Below the pieces are notes generated by a model. That model was not told the DNA's origin. It worked only from the letters and a program-made list of their open reading frames with translations, and made no database searches. The translations under genes were made by a program, and so were the position numbers. A stretch of 40,745 nt of DNA from Bacteroidaceae bacterium (lineage in GTDB: Bacteria > Bacteroidota > Bacteroidia > Bacteroidales > Bacteroidaceae), in the NCBI GenBank assembly GCA_017536765.1, contig JAFXGV010000064.1, positions 1 to 40,745 of the forward strand, given 5' to 3'. Below are positions 7,978 to 16,057 of the stretch, piece by piece (within the stretch, counting starts at the first letter, position 1; every line of letters begins with the position of its first letter).

Positions 7978-9049
7978 TTTTAATCCATTGGTTTATACCA
8001 CGTTGCGACGCAATAAAAGCACCTCCGACTATCATATTATCGTTATAAAAGACCGCCGACTGCCCCGGCGTAACGGCCGACACGTTTTCCAGCAGATGAA
8101 GCAGCCACAACCCCTCGGCCACCTTAACCGGTGGCTCGCAAGGCACGGGACAACCGCGGTAACGCACACGCACCTGCATATTATCTGTGGGCATACCACC
8201 CACCCACGACGGCTCCTCAATGAGCATATATGCCGTTTGCAACTGCTCCTCGGTGCCAAGCATCACGGTGTTTTTCGCCGCGTTTATCTTTATCACATAG
8301 GCGGGATAACCAAGCGCTATGCCAAGCCCCTTGCGCTGCCCTATCGTGTAGAAGGGGAAACCCGCGTGGTGCCCTATCACGCGGCCACAGCTATCCACAA
8401 AGGCACCGCCGCCATACTTTGCATCGATATCGGGCACATTGGCACGAAGGAAATCGCGGTAATCGCCAGGGATGAAGCACACCTCCATACTCTCGCCATC
8501 CTCGGCAGCCTTTTCAAGGCCGTGCTCTTTAAGGTAGGCAAGCACAGAGGGCTTTTCCCAATCACCAAGCGGAAATATCACGCGGCACAGCTGCTGCTGG
8601 GTGAGGCGCCACAGGAAATAGCTCTGGTCTTTGCGGTGGTCGCTGCCTGCGCAAATATAGACCTTTTCATCGATGGTTTTCAGCTGCACATAGTGCCCCG
8701 TGGCTATATACGTGCAGCCCAAGCGGTCGGCCCACTCCTCGAGCACCTTGAACTTTATTGCGGGGTTGCAATTAACGCAAGGGTTGGGAGTGAGGCCCTG
8801 CAAATAGGCATCGATAAAGGGCTGCACCACCGCGCGACGGAATTCATCGCGTATATCGGCAACGTGATGCTCTATTCCCAATTTGGCAGCAAGGCAGGCG
8901 GCAGCCGATGCCGCCTTGAGCGATGCATCGCAGGTAACAAGGGTGAGGCCGCACACGCGATATCCCCCGGCAAGCAGCATACTGCACACCGCAGTGCTGT
9001 CTATGCCGCCACTCATTCCCACAAGCACACTTTTTGAGCTGTTATTCAT
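7967..9049 (-). CDS. mnmA: tRNA 2-thiouridine(34) synthase MnmA
   Basis: A 360-residue tRNA-specific thiouridylase that places sulfur on C2 of the wobble uridine of Lys, Glu and Gln tRNAs. The PP-loop SGGIDST is at residues 13-19. The two active-site cysteines fall in NPCVNCNPAIKF and SMEVCFIPGDYRDF; the GHYVQ, DQSYFLW and TIGQRKGLG motifs are also present. I chose the ATG at 9049 because the 40 extra residues of the longer open frame run into an intergenic repeat and match nothing in the family. It heads the mnmA-xseA-xseB operon. Confidence 0.95.
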   Translation of the reverse strand: MNNSSKSVLVGMSGGIDSTAVCSMLLAGGYRVCGLTLVTCDASLKAASAAACLAAKLGIEHHVADIRDEFRRAVVQPFIDAYLQGLTPNPCVNCNPAIKFKVLEEWADRLGCTYIATGHYVQLKTIDEKVYICAGSDHRKDQSYFLWRLTQQQLCRVIFPLGDWEKPSVLAYLKEHGLEKAAEDGESMEVCFIPGDYRDFLRANVPDIDAKYGGGAFVDSCGRVIGHHAGFPFYTIGQRKGLGIALGYPAYVIKINAAKNTVMLGTEEQLQTAYMLIEEPSWVGGMPTDNMQVRVRYRGCPVPCEPPVKVAEGLWLLHLLENVSAVTPGQSAVFYNDNMIVGGAFIASQRGINQWIKNDE

Positions 9050-9079
9050 AAAATATTTAATTTTACTTGTAAAAAATAT

Positions 9080-9087
9080 CAAAAATA
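9080..9087 (-). promoter_or_regulatory. Possible -7 box for mnmA
   Basis: CAAAAATA on the plus strand gives TATTTTTG on the minus strand, which fits TAnnTTTG and would place the start of transcription about 24 nt before the mnmA ATG. No clear -33 element is seen in an AT-rich context, so this could be chance. Confidence 0.35.
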
Positions 9088-9119
9088 TTAAAACAAGTTT
9101 TTTATCTTTGCGATGAATC

Positions 9120-9197
9120 GCGAAGATAGACTGCGCTCGCTGTGTAAAATGCCGAAGTAAACTTCGCATTTTCCGCTCGCTTGTTCTATCTTTGCAA
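9120..9197 (-). repeat. Dispersed palindromic repeat, copy A
   Basis: Read on the minus strand, this 78-bp element has the order TTGCAAAGATAG, AGCGAGC, a hairpin with AAGTTTACTT at its centre, CAGCGAGCGCAG and CTATCTTCGC. It aligns over its whole length with a second copy at 29962-30035. The inner hairpin here is AAAATG(C)CGAAGT / ACTTCGCATTTT (9145-9171). It lies between divergent mnmA and the MATE gene. Confidence 0.75.
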
Positions 9198-9202
9198 AGA
9201 TA
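9187..9202. promoter_or_regulatory. Palindromic double -7 box (MATE promoter)
   Basis: TATCTTTGCAAAGATA is a perfect 16-bp palindrome made of two back-to-back -7 boxes (TAnnTTTG on each strand). The plus-strand box at 9187-9194 would start transcription about 19 nt before the MATE ATG at 9220. A TTCG about 20 nt upstream is a weak -33. The minus-strand box may be only a by-product of the repeat's symmetry. Confidence 0.5.
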
Positions 9203-9219
9203 GACATTTTAACACATTT

Positions 9220-10590
9220 ATGAACGAGGCAACAAAGAAAAAAGTTCCCACCGAGCTTGGAACAGAAAAGGTGAGCAAACTGCTCACACAATATGCAATC
9301 CCCGCAATTATAGCGCAAACAGCCGCATCGCTCTACAATATGATAGACAGCATATTCATTGGGCAGGGTGTGGGTGCATTGGCCATTTCGGGCCTTGCCA
9401 CCACATTCCCGTTTATGAACCTGTCGGCAGCCTTTGGCGCTATGGTGGGCCTGGGTGGCGCCACGCAGTTGTCGGTGAAATTGGGGCAGAGAGACTACAA
9501 TTCGGCAAAACTCATTTTAGGCAACATTGTAACGCTCAACTTCATTGTGGGAACGCTGTTTGCGGGCATTTCGCTGCTTTTCCTCGACGAGGTGCTCTTC
9601 TTCTTTGGTGCAAGCGAGGCCACCCTGCCATATGCCCGCAGTTTTATGGAGGTTATTCTGCTTGGCAACATAGTCACCCATTTGTATTTTGGAATAAACG
9701 CTGCCCTGCGAGCATCGGGGCACCCGCGCCAGGCTATGATAGCCACCATAATAACGGTTATTGCCAACATTATCCTTGCCCCCACGTTCATATACCTGTT
9801 CGATTGGGGAATAAGGGGAGCGGCACTTGCCACCATCATTGCACAGTGCACCACCCTCATATGGCAGATACGCCTGCTGAGCAACCCCAACGAGCTGCTG
9901 CACCTGCAACGCGGCATCTACAAGCTTAAAAAGGATGTTGTAAAGGCCATTTTGAGCATAGGTATGTCGCCCTTCTTCATTAACGCCGCGGCCTGCCTTG
10001 TGGTTATAATAGTGAACAAGGGGTTGCGCACATACAGCGCCGACGGCGACATATCCATTGCCGCATACGGAATATCGAACCGCGTGGCGTTCATCTTTGT
10101 TATGATAGTACTGGGCCTCACACAGGGTATGCAGCCCATTGTGGGCTACAACTATGGTGCCAAACAGTACAAACGAGTGACCGAAGCACTGAAGCTCACC
10201 TGCATATGCGCCAGCGTGGTGATGATAATAGGCTTCATACTCAACGAGTTTATGCCCGAGATTATAGCACGCGCATTCACAACCGATGCAGCCCTCATAG
10301 CAAGTTCGGCAAAGGCAATGCGCATAATGTCGCTTGTGATGCCGCTCATTGGTTTCCAAATGGTGACAACCAACTTCTTCCAAAGCATTGGTATGGTGAA
10401 GAAATCGATATTCCTATCACTCACAAGACAGATGCTCTTTCTCATACCCCTGCTGCTTGCCTTGCCGCTGTTCTACGGCGAAGATGGAGTGTGGTACAGT
10501 ATGCCCATATCCGATTTTGTGGCTGCAGTGCTCACGATTGTGATGCTGAAGGTGCAGTTCGACAGCTGGAGCAAGAAAAAACTCATATAA
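9220..10590 (+). CDS. MATE-family efflux transporter
   Basis: A 456-residue integral membrane protein with about 12 membrane segments in two similar halves, the MATE/NorM plan of cation-driven drug or metabolite exporters. Typical features are PAIIAQTAASLYNMIDSIFIGQ in the first helix, GLGGATQLSVKLGQRDY after the second, and the matching half-2 motifs MQPIVGYNYGAKQYKRV. I chose the ATG at 9220 because the longer frame starts within the palindromic repeat, upstream of the likely transcription start. It opens a four-gene plus-strand run. The substrate cannot be read from sequence. Confidence 0.93.
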   Translation: MNEATKKKVPTELGTEKVSKLLTQYAIPAIIAQTAASLYNMIDSIFIGQGVGALAISGLATTFPFMNLSAAFGAMVGLGGATQLSVKLGQRDYNSAKLILGNIVTLNFIVGTLFAGISLLFLDEVLFFFGASEATLPYARSFMEVILLGNIVTHLYFGINAALRASGHPRQAMIATIITVIANIILAPTFIYLFDWGIRGAALATIIAQCTTLIWQIRLLSNPNELLHLQRGIYKLKKDVVKAILSIGMSPFFINAAACLVVIIVNKGLRTYSADGDISIAAYGISNRVAFIFVMIVLGLTQGMQPIVGYNYGAKQYKRVTEALKLTCICASVVMIIGFILNEFMPEIIARAFTTDAALIASSAKAMRIMSLVMPLIGFQMVTTNFFQSIGMVKKSIFLSLTRQMLFLIPLLLALPLFYGEDGVWYSMPISDFVAAVLTIVMLKVQFDSWSKKKLI

Positions 10591-10612
10591 GAAAGAACCA
10601 ATAACACATAAT

Positions 10613-11236
10613 ATGGAAAAGATTGTAATAACCATAGGCCGCCAATTGGGCAGCGGAGGCAAAAAGATTGCCGAAAAAATAGGAGAAAAACTGCTGTTGC
10701 CCATATATGACAAAAAGTTGCTTGAGGCAGCCGCCATTGAGAGCGGGCTCGATGCCAGCGTATTCGCAAGCGCCGACGAGCGAGAGTCGGACAGTTTCCT
10801 CAGCGGTCTCTTCAGCATACACGGCTCGCTGTCCAATTTCCTCACAGGCGGTGGCAGCTGTATGGAGAGCGACCAGCTTTTTCAGATACAGAGCGAGGCG
10901 ATAAGAAACATTGCCCGACGTGAAAGCTGCATCATCATAGGCCGTTGCGCCGAATATGTGCTGCGCGACCAGCCCAATATGATGAGCATATTCATTACCG
11001 CCAACAGCGACGACCGCGTACGCCGCATTGCCCGCAAGGAGAGAACCGGCGAAGAGGAGGCACGCGAGCTTATGGAGAAGGGCGACAAGAAGCGCCGCTC
11101 ATACCACGACTACTATGCCGCCACCCGCTGGGGCGAGGCTGCATCGTATGACCTTTGCATAAATTCATCCATTTTGGGTATCGACGGCACTGCCGAATAC
11201 ATCTGCAATCTCATACGCGCACGTTTCGGGCTATGA
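10613..11236 (+). CDS. Cytidylate kinase-like family protein
   Basis: A 207-residue P-loop protein of the cytidylate-kinase-like group (Cytidylate_kin2). The N-terminal nucleotide-binding loop is GRQLGSGGKKIAEKIGEKL. The core contains SCIIIGRCAEYVLRDQPNMMSIFITA and a lid-like region rich in Arg, DDRVRRIARKERTGEEEARELME, then KKRRSYHDYY and YDLCINSSILGIDGTAEYI. The true CMP kinase Cmk differs, so the phosphoryl acceptor is unknown. It starts 22 bp after the MATE gene and overlaps the next gene by 4 bp (ATGA), so it is co-translated with the phosphoesterase. Confidence 0.85.
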   Translation: MEKIVITIGRQLGSGGKKIAEKIGEKLLLPIYDKKLLEAAAIESGLDASVFASADERESDSFLSGLFSIHGSLSNFLTGGGSCMESDQLFQIQSEAIRNIARRESCIIIGRCAEYVLRDQPNMMSIFITANSDDRVRRIARKERTGEEEARELMEKGDKKRRSYHDYYAATRWGEAASYDLCINSSILGIDGTAEYICNLIRARFGL

Positions 11237-11721
11237 AGAGGATAGGGCTGTTGAGCGACACCCACAGTTGGTGGGACGACCGCTACCTCACCCATTTCAA
11301 CGATTGTGACGAGATATGGCACGCCGGCGACATAGGCTCAATGCGCATAATAGAGCAATTAGAGGCACACCGCCCCGTGAGGGCTGTGTGCGGCAACATC
11401 GACGGGCCCGAGGTGCGTTTCCGTTTCTCCGAGGTGGCAAGGTTCAGCATTGAGGGGTGCAACGTGCTTATGAAGCACATAGGCGGCTACCCCGGCCACT
11501 ACGACGCATCGATACGCAACACAATATACAAGGAGCGGCCACAGCTATTCATTTCGGGGCACTCACATATCCTCAAAGTGATGTACGACAAGCTCATCGG
11601 TTGCCTGCACATAAACCCCGGGGCGGCAGGCAAGCAGGGGTGGCAGCAGGTGCGCACACTCGTCAAATTCACCATAGACAACGGCAGTTTCAAAGACGTT
11701 GAGGTAATTGAACTTGCATAA
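11233..11721 (+). CDS. YfcE-like metallophosphoesterase
   Basis: A 162-residue calcineurin-like phosphoesterase of the YfcE/MJ0936 group. All metal-binding blocks are present: LLSDTHSW (D-x-H), HAGDIGS (GD), VCGNIDGPEV (GN), LMKHIGGYPGHYD (H-x-G) and FISGHSHILK (GHxH). These enzymes are manganese-type phosphodiesterases on model substrates; physiological substrates are mostly unknown. The ATG at 11233 overlaps the stop of the kinase-like gene, and the longer frame upstream is only the overlap region. It ends 20 bp before the DPP11 gene. Confidence 0.9.
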   Translation: MKRIGLLSDTHSWWDDRYLTHFNDCDEIWHAGDIGSMRIIEQLEAHRPVRAVCGNIDGPEVRFRFSEVARFSIEGCNVLMKHIGGYPGHYDASIRNTIYKERPQLFISGHSHILKVMYDKLIGCLHINPGAAGKQGWQQVRTLVKFTIDNGSFKDVEVIELA

Positions 11722-11741
11722 ACAAACACACTATACACATT

Positions 11742-13784
11742 ATGATTAAAAGACTCTTGCTATGCGCAATGGCCGGCTTTGTCATTGCCACCACATTCGC
11801 CGACGAAGGTATGTGGTTGCCCAACCACATCAAGGAGCGCATTAAGGAGATGCGCAAGATGGGCTTCAAACTAAAGGCAGATGACATATACTCGGCCGAC
11901 AAAGCATCGCTAAAGGATGCCGTAGTGCAGTTCGGCGGCGGTTGCACAGGCGAATTCGTGTCGGAACAGGGATTGCTGCTCACCAACCACCATTGCGGCT
12001 ACAGCTCAATACAGAAACTGTCGTCGGTGGAGCACGACTACCTCACCAATGGTTACTGGGCACAATCGATGGTCGAGGAGCTACCCGTTCCCGGGCTCAC
12101 CGTGAGCCTGCTCGTGGGAATGGAGGATGTAACCGAGCGCCTTGCAGCAGGCGAAAAACGTGAGGATATAATAGCCGAGGCCACAAAGGGCGAGGGCTAC
12201 CGTGCTTCGATAGAAAGCCTCTACTACGGCAACCAATTTGTAATGTACGTTTATCAGACCTACCGCGATGTGCGCCTTGTGGGTGCACCACCCTCGTCTA
12301 TCGGCAAGTTCGGCGGCGACACCGACAACTGGATATGGCCACGCCACACAGGCGATTTTTCAATCTTCCGCGTATATGCAGGCAGCGACAACCAACCTGC
12401 CGATTATAGCAAGGAGAATGTCCCCTACCGCCCCAAACGCCATTTCAAGATATGCACCGATGGAGTGCAGGAGGGCGATTTCACTATGATATACGGCTTC
12501 CCCGGCAACACACAGGAGTATGTTATATCCGATGCCGTGGAGTATGTTGCCAACGTATCGAACCCAATGAAGATAGCCATGCGCACACAACGCCTCGAAA
12601 CAATCAGCGAGGCACAAAGCAAGGATGTTGCCGTGCGCATAGCATATGCCGCCAAGCACGCCAACATAGCCAACAGCTGGAAAAAATGGCAGGGCGAGAG
12701 TTTGGGGCTGGAACGCCTGGGCACAATAGAGAAAAAGCAGCGCTACGAAGCCCGCTTTGCAGCGTGGGCAGCCACCAAACCCGAATATTCAACCCTGCTC
12801 GACTCTATGCGCGCCGCATATGCAAGCAACACAAAAGGCTACTTTGTACGCGAGCTCTTCAATGAATCGGTGGGTGCCATAGAGGCATACGGCATAGCAC
12901 GCAAACTGCGACAGGCCACATCGGCAACTGCCGAAGAGCAACTTGCCTACCGCCGCAAACTGCTCATAGACTACAACAAGGAGATTGACCGCACCATCGC
13001 CCGCCGGATGCTCGCCGAGTTTATGGCACGAATGCCCAAAGAGAGCATCCCGCAGGTATTGACCGATGAAATAAACAGCCGCGACGGCATAAAGGAGTAC
13101 ATTGACAGCCTCTACAACAACACAAAGATTTTGGGCAACGATACATTAAGCAACGACGAACTGCTTGCCGATCCTATGCTTGCCTTCGAGGGGATTTTCG
13201 ACGAGATAGTAAAACAAAACAGAGCATATACCTACCGCAATATAAGCAATGTGCCCGCCATTGAAAAATGGTACACCACATATATGCAGGCTCTGCGCGA
13301 GTGGGACAAAGAGAGAGCCTTCTACCCCGATGCAAACTTCACACTGCGTGTGGCATACGGCACCATATGCGGCTACGAGAATGCCGACGGCGAGTATCAC
13401 ACACACCTGTCGACACTCGACGGAGTGATAGCGAAGGAGAACCCCGAGATTTACGATTACGACATACCACAGGCATTGCGCGACATATACAAGAACAAGG
13501 ACTATGGCCGCTGGAGCATAGAGAAGAACGGCCGCCCCACGGTGCCGGTATGCTTCCTTGCATCGAACCACACATCGGGCGGCAACTCGGGCTCGCCCGT
13601 AATAAACGGCAAGGGTGAGCTTGTGGGCATAAACTTCGACCGCACATGGCGCTCCACAATGAGCGACATTGAGTTCGACCCCTCTATCTGCCGCAATATA
13701 TCGGTGGATATACGCTACGTTCTTTTTATAGTCGACCGTTTAGGGCACGCCCAATACCTGCTCGACGAACTTAAAGTAAAATAA
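11742..13784 (+). CDS. dpp11: S46 family dipeptidyl peptidase, DPP11-type
   Basis: A 680-residue secreted serine peptidase of family S46, which removes dipeptides from the N-termini of oligopeptides in the periplasm. The signal peptide ends near residue 20 (FVIATTFADEG). The catalytic triad is visible as His84 in LLLTNHHCGY, Asp195 (or 193) in GGDTDNWIWPRHTGDF and Ser616 in SGGNSGSPV. The residue 18 positions after the serine decides specificity in Porphyromonas enzymes: Gly in DPP7 (hydrophobic) and Arg in DPP11 (Asp/Glu). Here it is Arg634 in NFDRTW, so Asp/Glu specificity is likely. It is about 40 residues shorter than P. gingivalis DPP11. It ends at a perfect bidirectional terminator. Confidence 0.93.
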   Translation: MIKRLLLCAMAGFVIATTFADEGMWLPNHIKERIKEMRKMGFKLKADDIYSADKASLKDAVVQFGGGCTGEFVSEQGLLLTNHHCGYSSIQKLSSVEHDYLTNGYWAQSMVEELPVPGLTVSLLVGMEDVTERLAAGEKREDIIAEATKGEGYRASIESLYYGNQFVMYVYQTYRDVRLVGAPPSSIGKFGGDTDNWIWPRHTGDFSIFRVYAGSDNQPADYSKENVPYRPKRHFKICTDGVQEGDFTMIYGFPGNTQEYVISDAVEYVANVSNPMKIAMRTQRLETISEAQSKDVAVRIAYAAKHANIANSWKKWQGESLGLERLGTIEKKQRYEARFAAWAATKPEYSTLLDSMRAAYASNTKGYFVRELFNESVGAIEAYGIARKLRQATSATAEEQLAYRRKLLIDYNKEIDRTIARRMLAEFMARMPKESIPQVLTDEINSRDGIKEYIDSLYNNTKILGNDTLSNDELLADPMLAFEGIFDEIVKQNRAYTYRNISNVPAIEKWYTTYMQALREWDKERAFYPDANFTLRVAYGTICGYENADGEYHTHLSTLDGVIAKENPEIYDYDIPQALRDIYKNKDYGRWSIEKNGRPTVPVCFLASNHTSGGNSGSPVINGKGELVGINFDRTWRSTMSDIEFDPSICRNISVDIRYVLFIVDRLGHAQYLLDELKVK

Positions 13785-13790
13785 GGTATT

Positions 13791-13842
13791 TATATACAAA
13801 AAGATGTCGGCCCCAAGCGGAACCGACATCTTTTTGTATATA
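13791..13842. terminator. Bidirectional terminator, dpp11 / endonuclease
   Basis: A perfect 20-bp inverted repeat (arms 13791-13810 and 13823-13842) around the loop CCCCAAGCGGAA. Runs of A on one side and T on the other flank the GC core (GATGTCGG / CCGACATC), so it can end transcription from both convergent genes (stops at 13784 and 13850). Confidence 0.9.
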
Positions 13843-13849
13843 TATTTAA

Positions 13850-15901
13850 TTATTTCTTATATACTTTCTTACCCGAAACAATGTAAAAACCACCGGGCAG
13901 CCCTTCGAGCGCCGAAGAGGGGCTGACAGCGACACGCACCTTCACGCCCTGCAAGGTATATACATCAACCGCCGTTGCGGCCTCAACCACAACATCCTCA
14001 ACCGACGTGGTGCTCACAGGCGATTTTGCATATATGGTTACCGACTTCTGTGTTCCAGTGTAGCAGGAGAAACGTGGCGACGATGTATTGTACTGCAATA
14101 TATTGTGTGTAAACGAGCCCTGTGCTGTAATAACTGCCGCGCCATCGGCAGCTACCGATATGAGCCAGCAGGCATCGTCGCTTATAGTCTGGTTCGAATA
14201 CAGGTTGTTGCTACTGCTCGATGCTGCTGCCAAATAGAGACCATCGGCCACTAAAGCGAATGTGCCCTCTTTGGTACCCTCCTCGAGAACGAGAATTTGT
14301 GTACCCTCAGGGTATGATGCAATGGCATTCGACTCTATTACCGCACCTTCGATTCTTGCTCGATATTTACCCGACTGCGCACCCATCACAATGTCGTTAT
14401 AGGCAATTATTACGGAGTCGCCCGCTGTGAGCGATGCCGCGTCGGTTACAAGTGTGAATTTGTCGAAGGGATAGTTACCATTGTTGCCCTCGGTACCGCC
14501 TGTACCTGTATCATCGCCTGTGTTATCGCCACCTGTATTGTCGTCACCGCCGGTATTCTCGCCCTCCTTTGATGTGAGCACTACGTTCTTCACCTCCCAG
14601 GTGCCGGCCTTCTCGGCTGTTCCCACATACTTGAATGCCACGGTCACACCATTCTTGCCAAGGAATTCCGCGGGTATGGCAACATCGCCCGTTGAGGTAA
14701 ATGTCCAGTCGCTTGTGTTTTCTGCTATGGCAAAATCAATGGCCGTCCACGATGCCGCGGTTACGTCGCCGCTGTAGTTGTCGCTTATGAGCAGTTGGTT
14801 ACGCTCGGCCACCTTGCCGCTTTTGTTGTAGCGTGTCACATAATCGAAAGAAATGACAGCCTCGCCTGCCTTTGAGAAATCGATGGGGGCAGACACAAGC
14901 CAGCTCTCTGCATCATTGTTCACATTCGACACATAAGAGGTAACGTAGGCCGCACCATATTTTATGGTCCAGGGGTAGGTGCCTGCGACCTCAACCGTGG
15001 TAAACTGCCCGAAATCGGAAGATAACGTCTCCATAATATGAACGGTGGCATCAGTATCTACCGCAGGGGTATCGCCGCCACCTGTTATTGCGCCATCGAG
15101 GTTGAAGGTGTAATCAACCGAGTCACCCCACACATATTCTGCAAGCTGCGGGTAATCGATGTATGGGTTGCGGTTGCCCTGTATCTCATACACGGCATTG
15201 TTGCGGTTTATCTCCTTCCGGCTCACCGGGTCCTGCTTGTTCCATTTGAGCAGCAGCTCCACAGCCCAGGGCTTTAGAGTGGGATATGCGCTGTTTTCGT
15301 AGTTCATCCAGGTATATTCATATGTGAGGTTCTGGTAGCAGGTGAACATATACATAAATGTGCGTGCGAAATCGCCTTTATATTCGTCGCAAGGCTCAAA
15401 AGCACTCACGCTACTGCCGTTTATGGTAGCCTTGCCCACATATGTGACACCGTTGTTCCAAGTTTCCGACTCCAACTCGGCCATAGGAAAGTTACCTTTG
15501 CGGTTATTGGCATTCTGGTCCGACGGGTTCAAGTGATGCAGGTCGCAATAGGCATCGTTTTTGGTACCACCCCACCAACTCTTTGCAACACTATGCTCTA
15601 TATTCATACCGCCTATAGCATCGCCCTTGTCGCCAAAATAGCGAACCTCGGCCGAATACATATCGTACACCTGGTTGTTGGCCGGGTTGCGGTCGGTTGA
15701 ATAGAATGCGCCCCAGGTGGCGGCTGCACCACTGCCATAACTTATGCGCTCGTGTACCTTTATAAGTTCATAAAGTGCGTTTTTCAACGCGGCACCGCCC
15801 TTCACACCATCGATTGAGGAGTAGTACTGCGACTGTGCTGTTGCCAATACAGAAAACAGTACGGCAACAATAAAACAGATGTTTTTCTTAACCATTTGCA
15901 T
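13850..15901 (-). CDS. Secreted endonuclease I family protein
   Basis: A 683-residue secreted multidomain protein. A signal peptide covers residues 1-23 (VAVLFSVLATAQ). Residues 25-250 form an EndA/NucM-type nuclease with the beta-beta-alpha-metal motif MNIEHSVAKSWWGG (catalytic His103) and the metal-binding block CDLHHLNPSDQNANNRKGN. This family cuts DNA and RNA non-specifically. A beta-sandwich of the choice-of-anchor type follows (about 290-445), then a Gly/Asp/Thr-rich linker (EGENTGGDDNTGGDNTG...), a second beta domain and a tail ending GGFYIVSGKKVYKK, similar to the tail of the BspA-like protein and to T9SS sorting tails. A second ATG two codons in (15895) is an alternative start. It probably scavenges nucleic acids or breaks down extracellular DNA. 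Confidence 0.9.
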   Translation of the reverse strand: MQMVKKNICFIVAVLFSVLATAQSQYYSSIDGVKGGAALKNALYELIKVHERISYGSGAAATWGAFYSTDRNPANNQVYDMYSAEVRYFGDKGDAIGGMNIEHSVAKSWWGGTKNDAYCDLHHLNPSDQNANNRKGNFPMAELESETWNNGVTYVGKATINGSSVSAFEPCDEYKGDFARTFMYMFTCYQNLTYEYTWMNYENSAYPTLKPWAVELLLKWNKQDPVSRKEINRNNAVYEIQGNRNPYIDYPQLAEYVWGDSVDYTFNLDGAITGGGDTPAVDTDATVHIMETLSSDFGQFTTVEVAGTYPWTIKYGAAYVTSYVSNVNNDAESWLVSAPIDFSKAGEAVISFDYVTRYNKSGKVAERNQLLISDNYSGDVTAASWTAIDFAIAENTSDWTFTSTGDVAIPAEFLGKNGVTVAFKYVGTAEKAGTWEVKNVVLTSKEGENTGGDDNTGGDNTGDDTGTGGTEGNNGNYPFDKFTLVTDAASLTAGDSVIIAYNDIVMGAQSGKYRARIEGAVIESNAIASYPEGTQILVLEEGTKEGTFALVADGLYLAAASSSSNNLYSNQTISDDACWLISVAADGAAVITAQGSFTHNILQYNTSSPRFSCYTGTQKSVTIYAKSPVSTTSVEDVVVEAATAVDVYTLQGVKVRVAVSPSSALEGLPGGFYIVSGKKVYKK

Positions 15902-15945
15902 AGCTGTGATATATTAAAAGCGATATTTTTATGAATTCAGCGCTG

Positions 15946-15953
15946 CAAAGTTA
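15946..15953 (-). promoter_or_regulatory. -7 box for the endonuclease gene
   Basis: CAAAGTTA on the plus strand is TAACTTTG on the minus strand, a full match to TAnnTTTG, 45 bp upstream of the start codon. No convincing -33 TTTG is visible. Confidence 0.5.
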
Positions 15954-15998
15954 AAGTTTATTTTTTACAATAATGCGCGTTCTTCTAAAATATATTTA

Positions 15999-16006
15999 TA
16001 ACTTTG
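15999..16006 (+). promoter_or_regulatory. -7 box for mutA
   Basis: TAACTTTG matches TAnnTTTG and would start transcription near 16013, leaving a leader of about 45 nt before the mutA ATG at 16058. This supports the ATG at 16058 over the longer open frame, whose start overlaps this box. The -33 element is poor. Confidence 0.55.
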
Positions 16007-16057
16007 TGTTTCGAACTTTTGAAAACAAGGAATATTCATTTCGCAAAACTCAATAAT

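Noticed and set aside
9049..9169. N-terminal extension of MnmA
   Set aside because: The extra 40 residues come from the intergenic repeat and AT-rich leader; the MnmA N-terminus begins just before the PP-loop at 9049.
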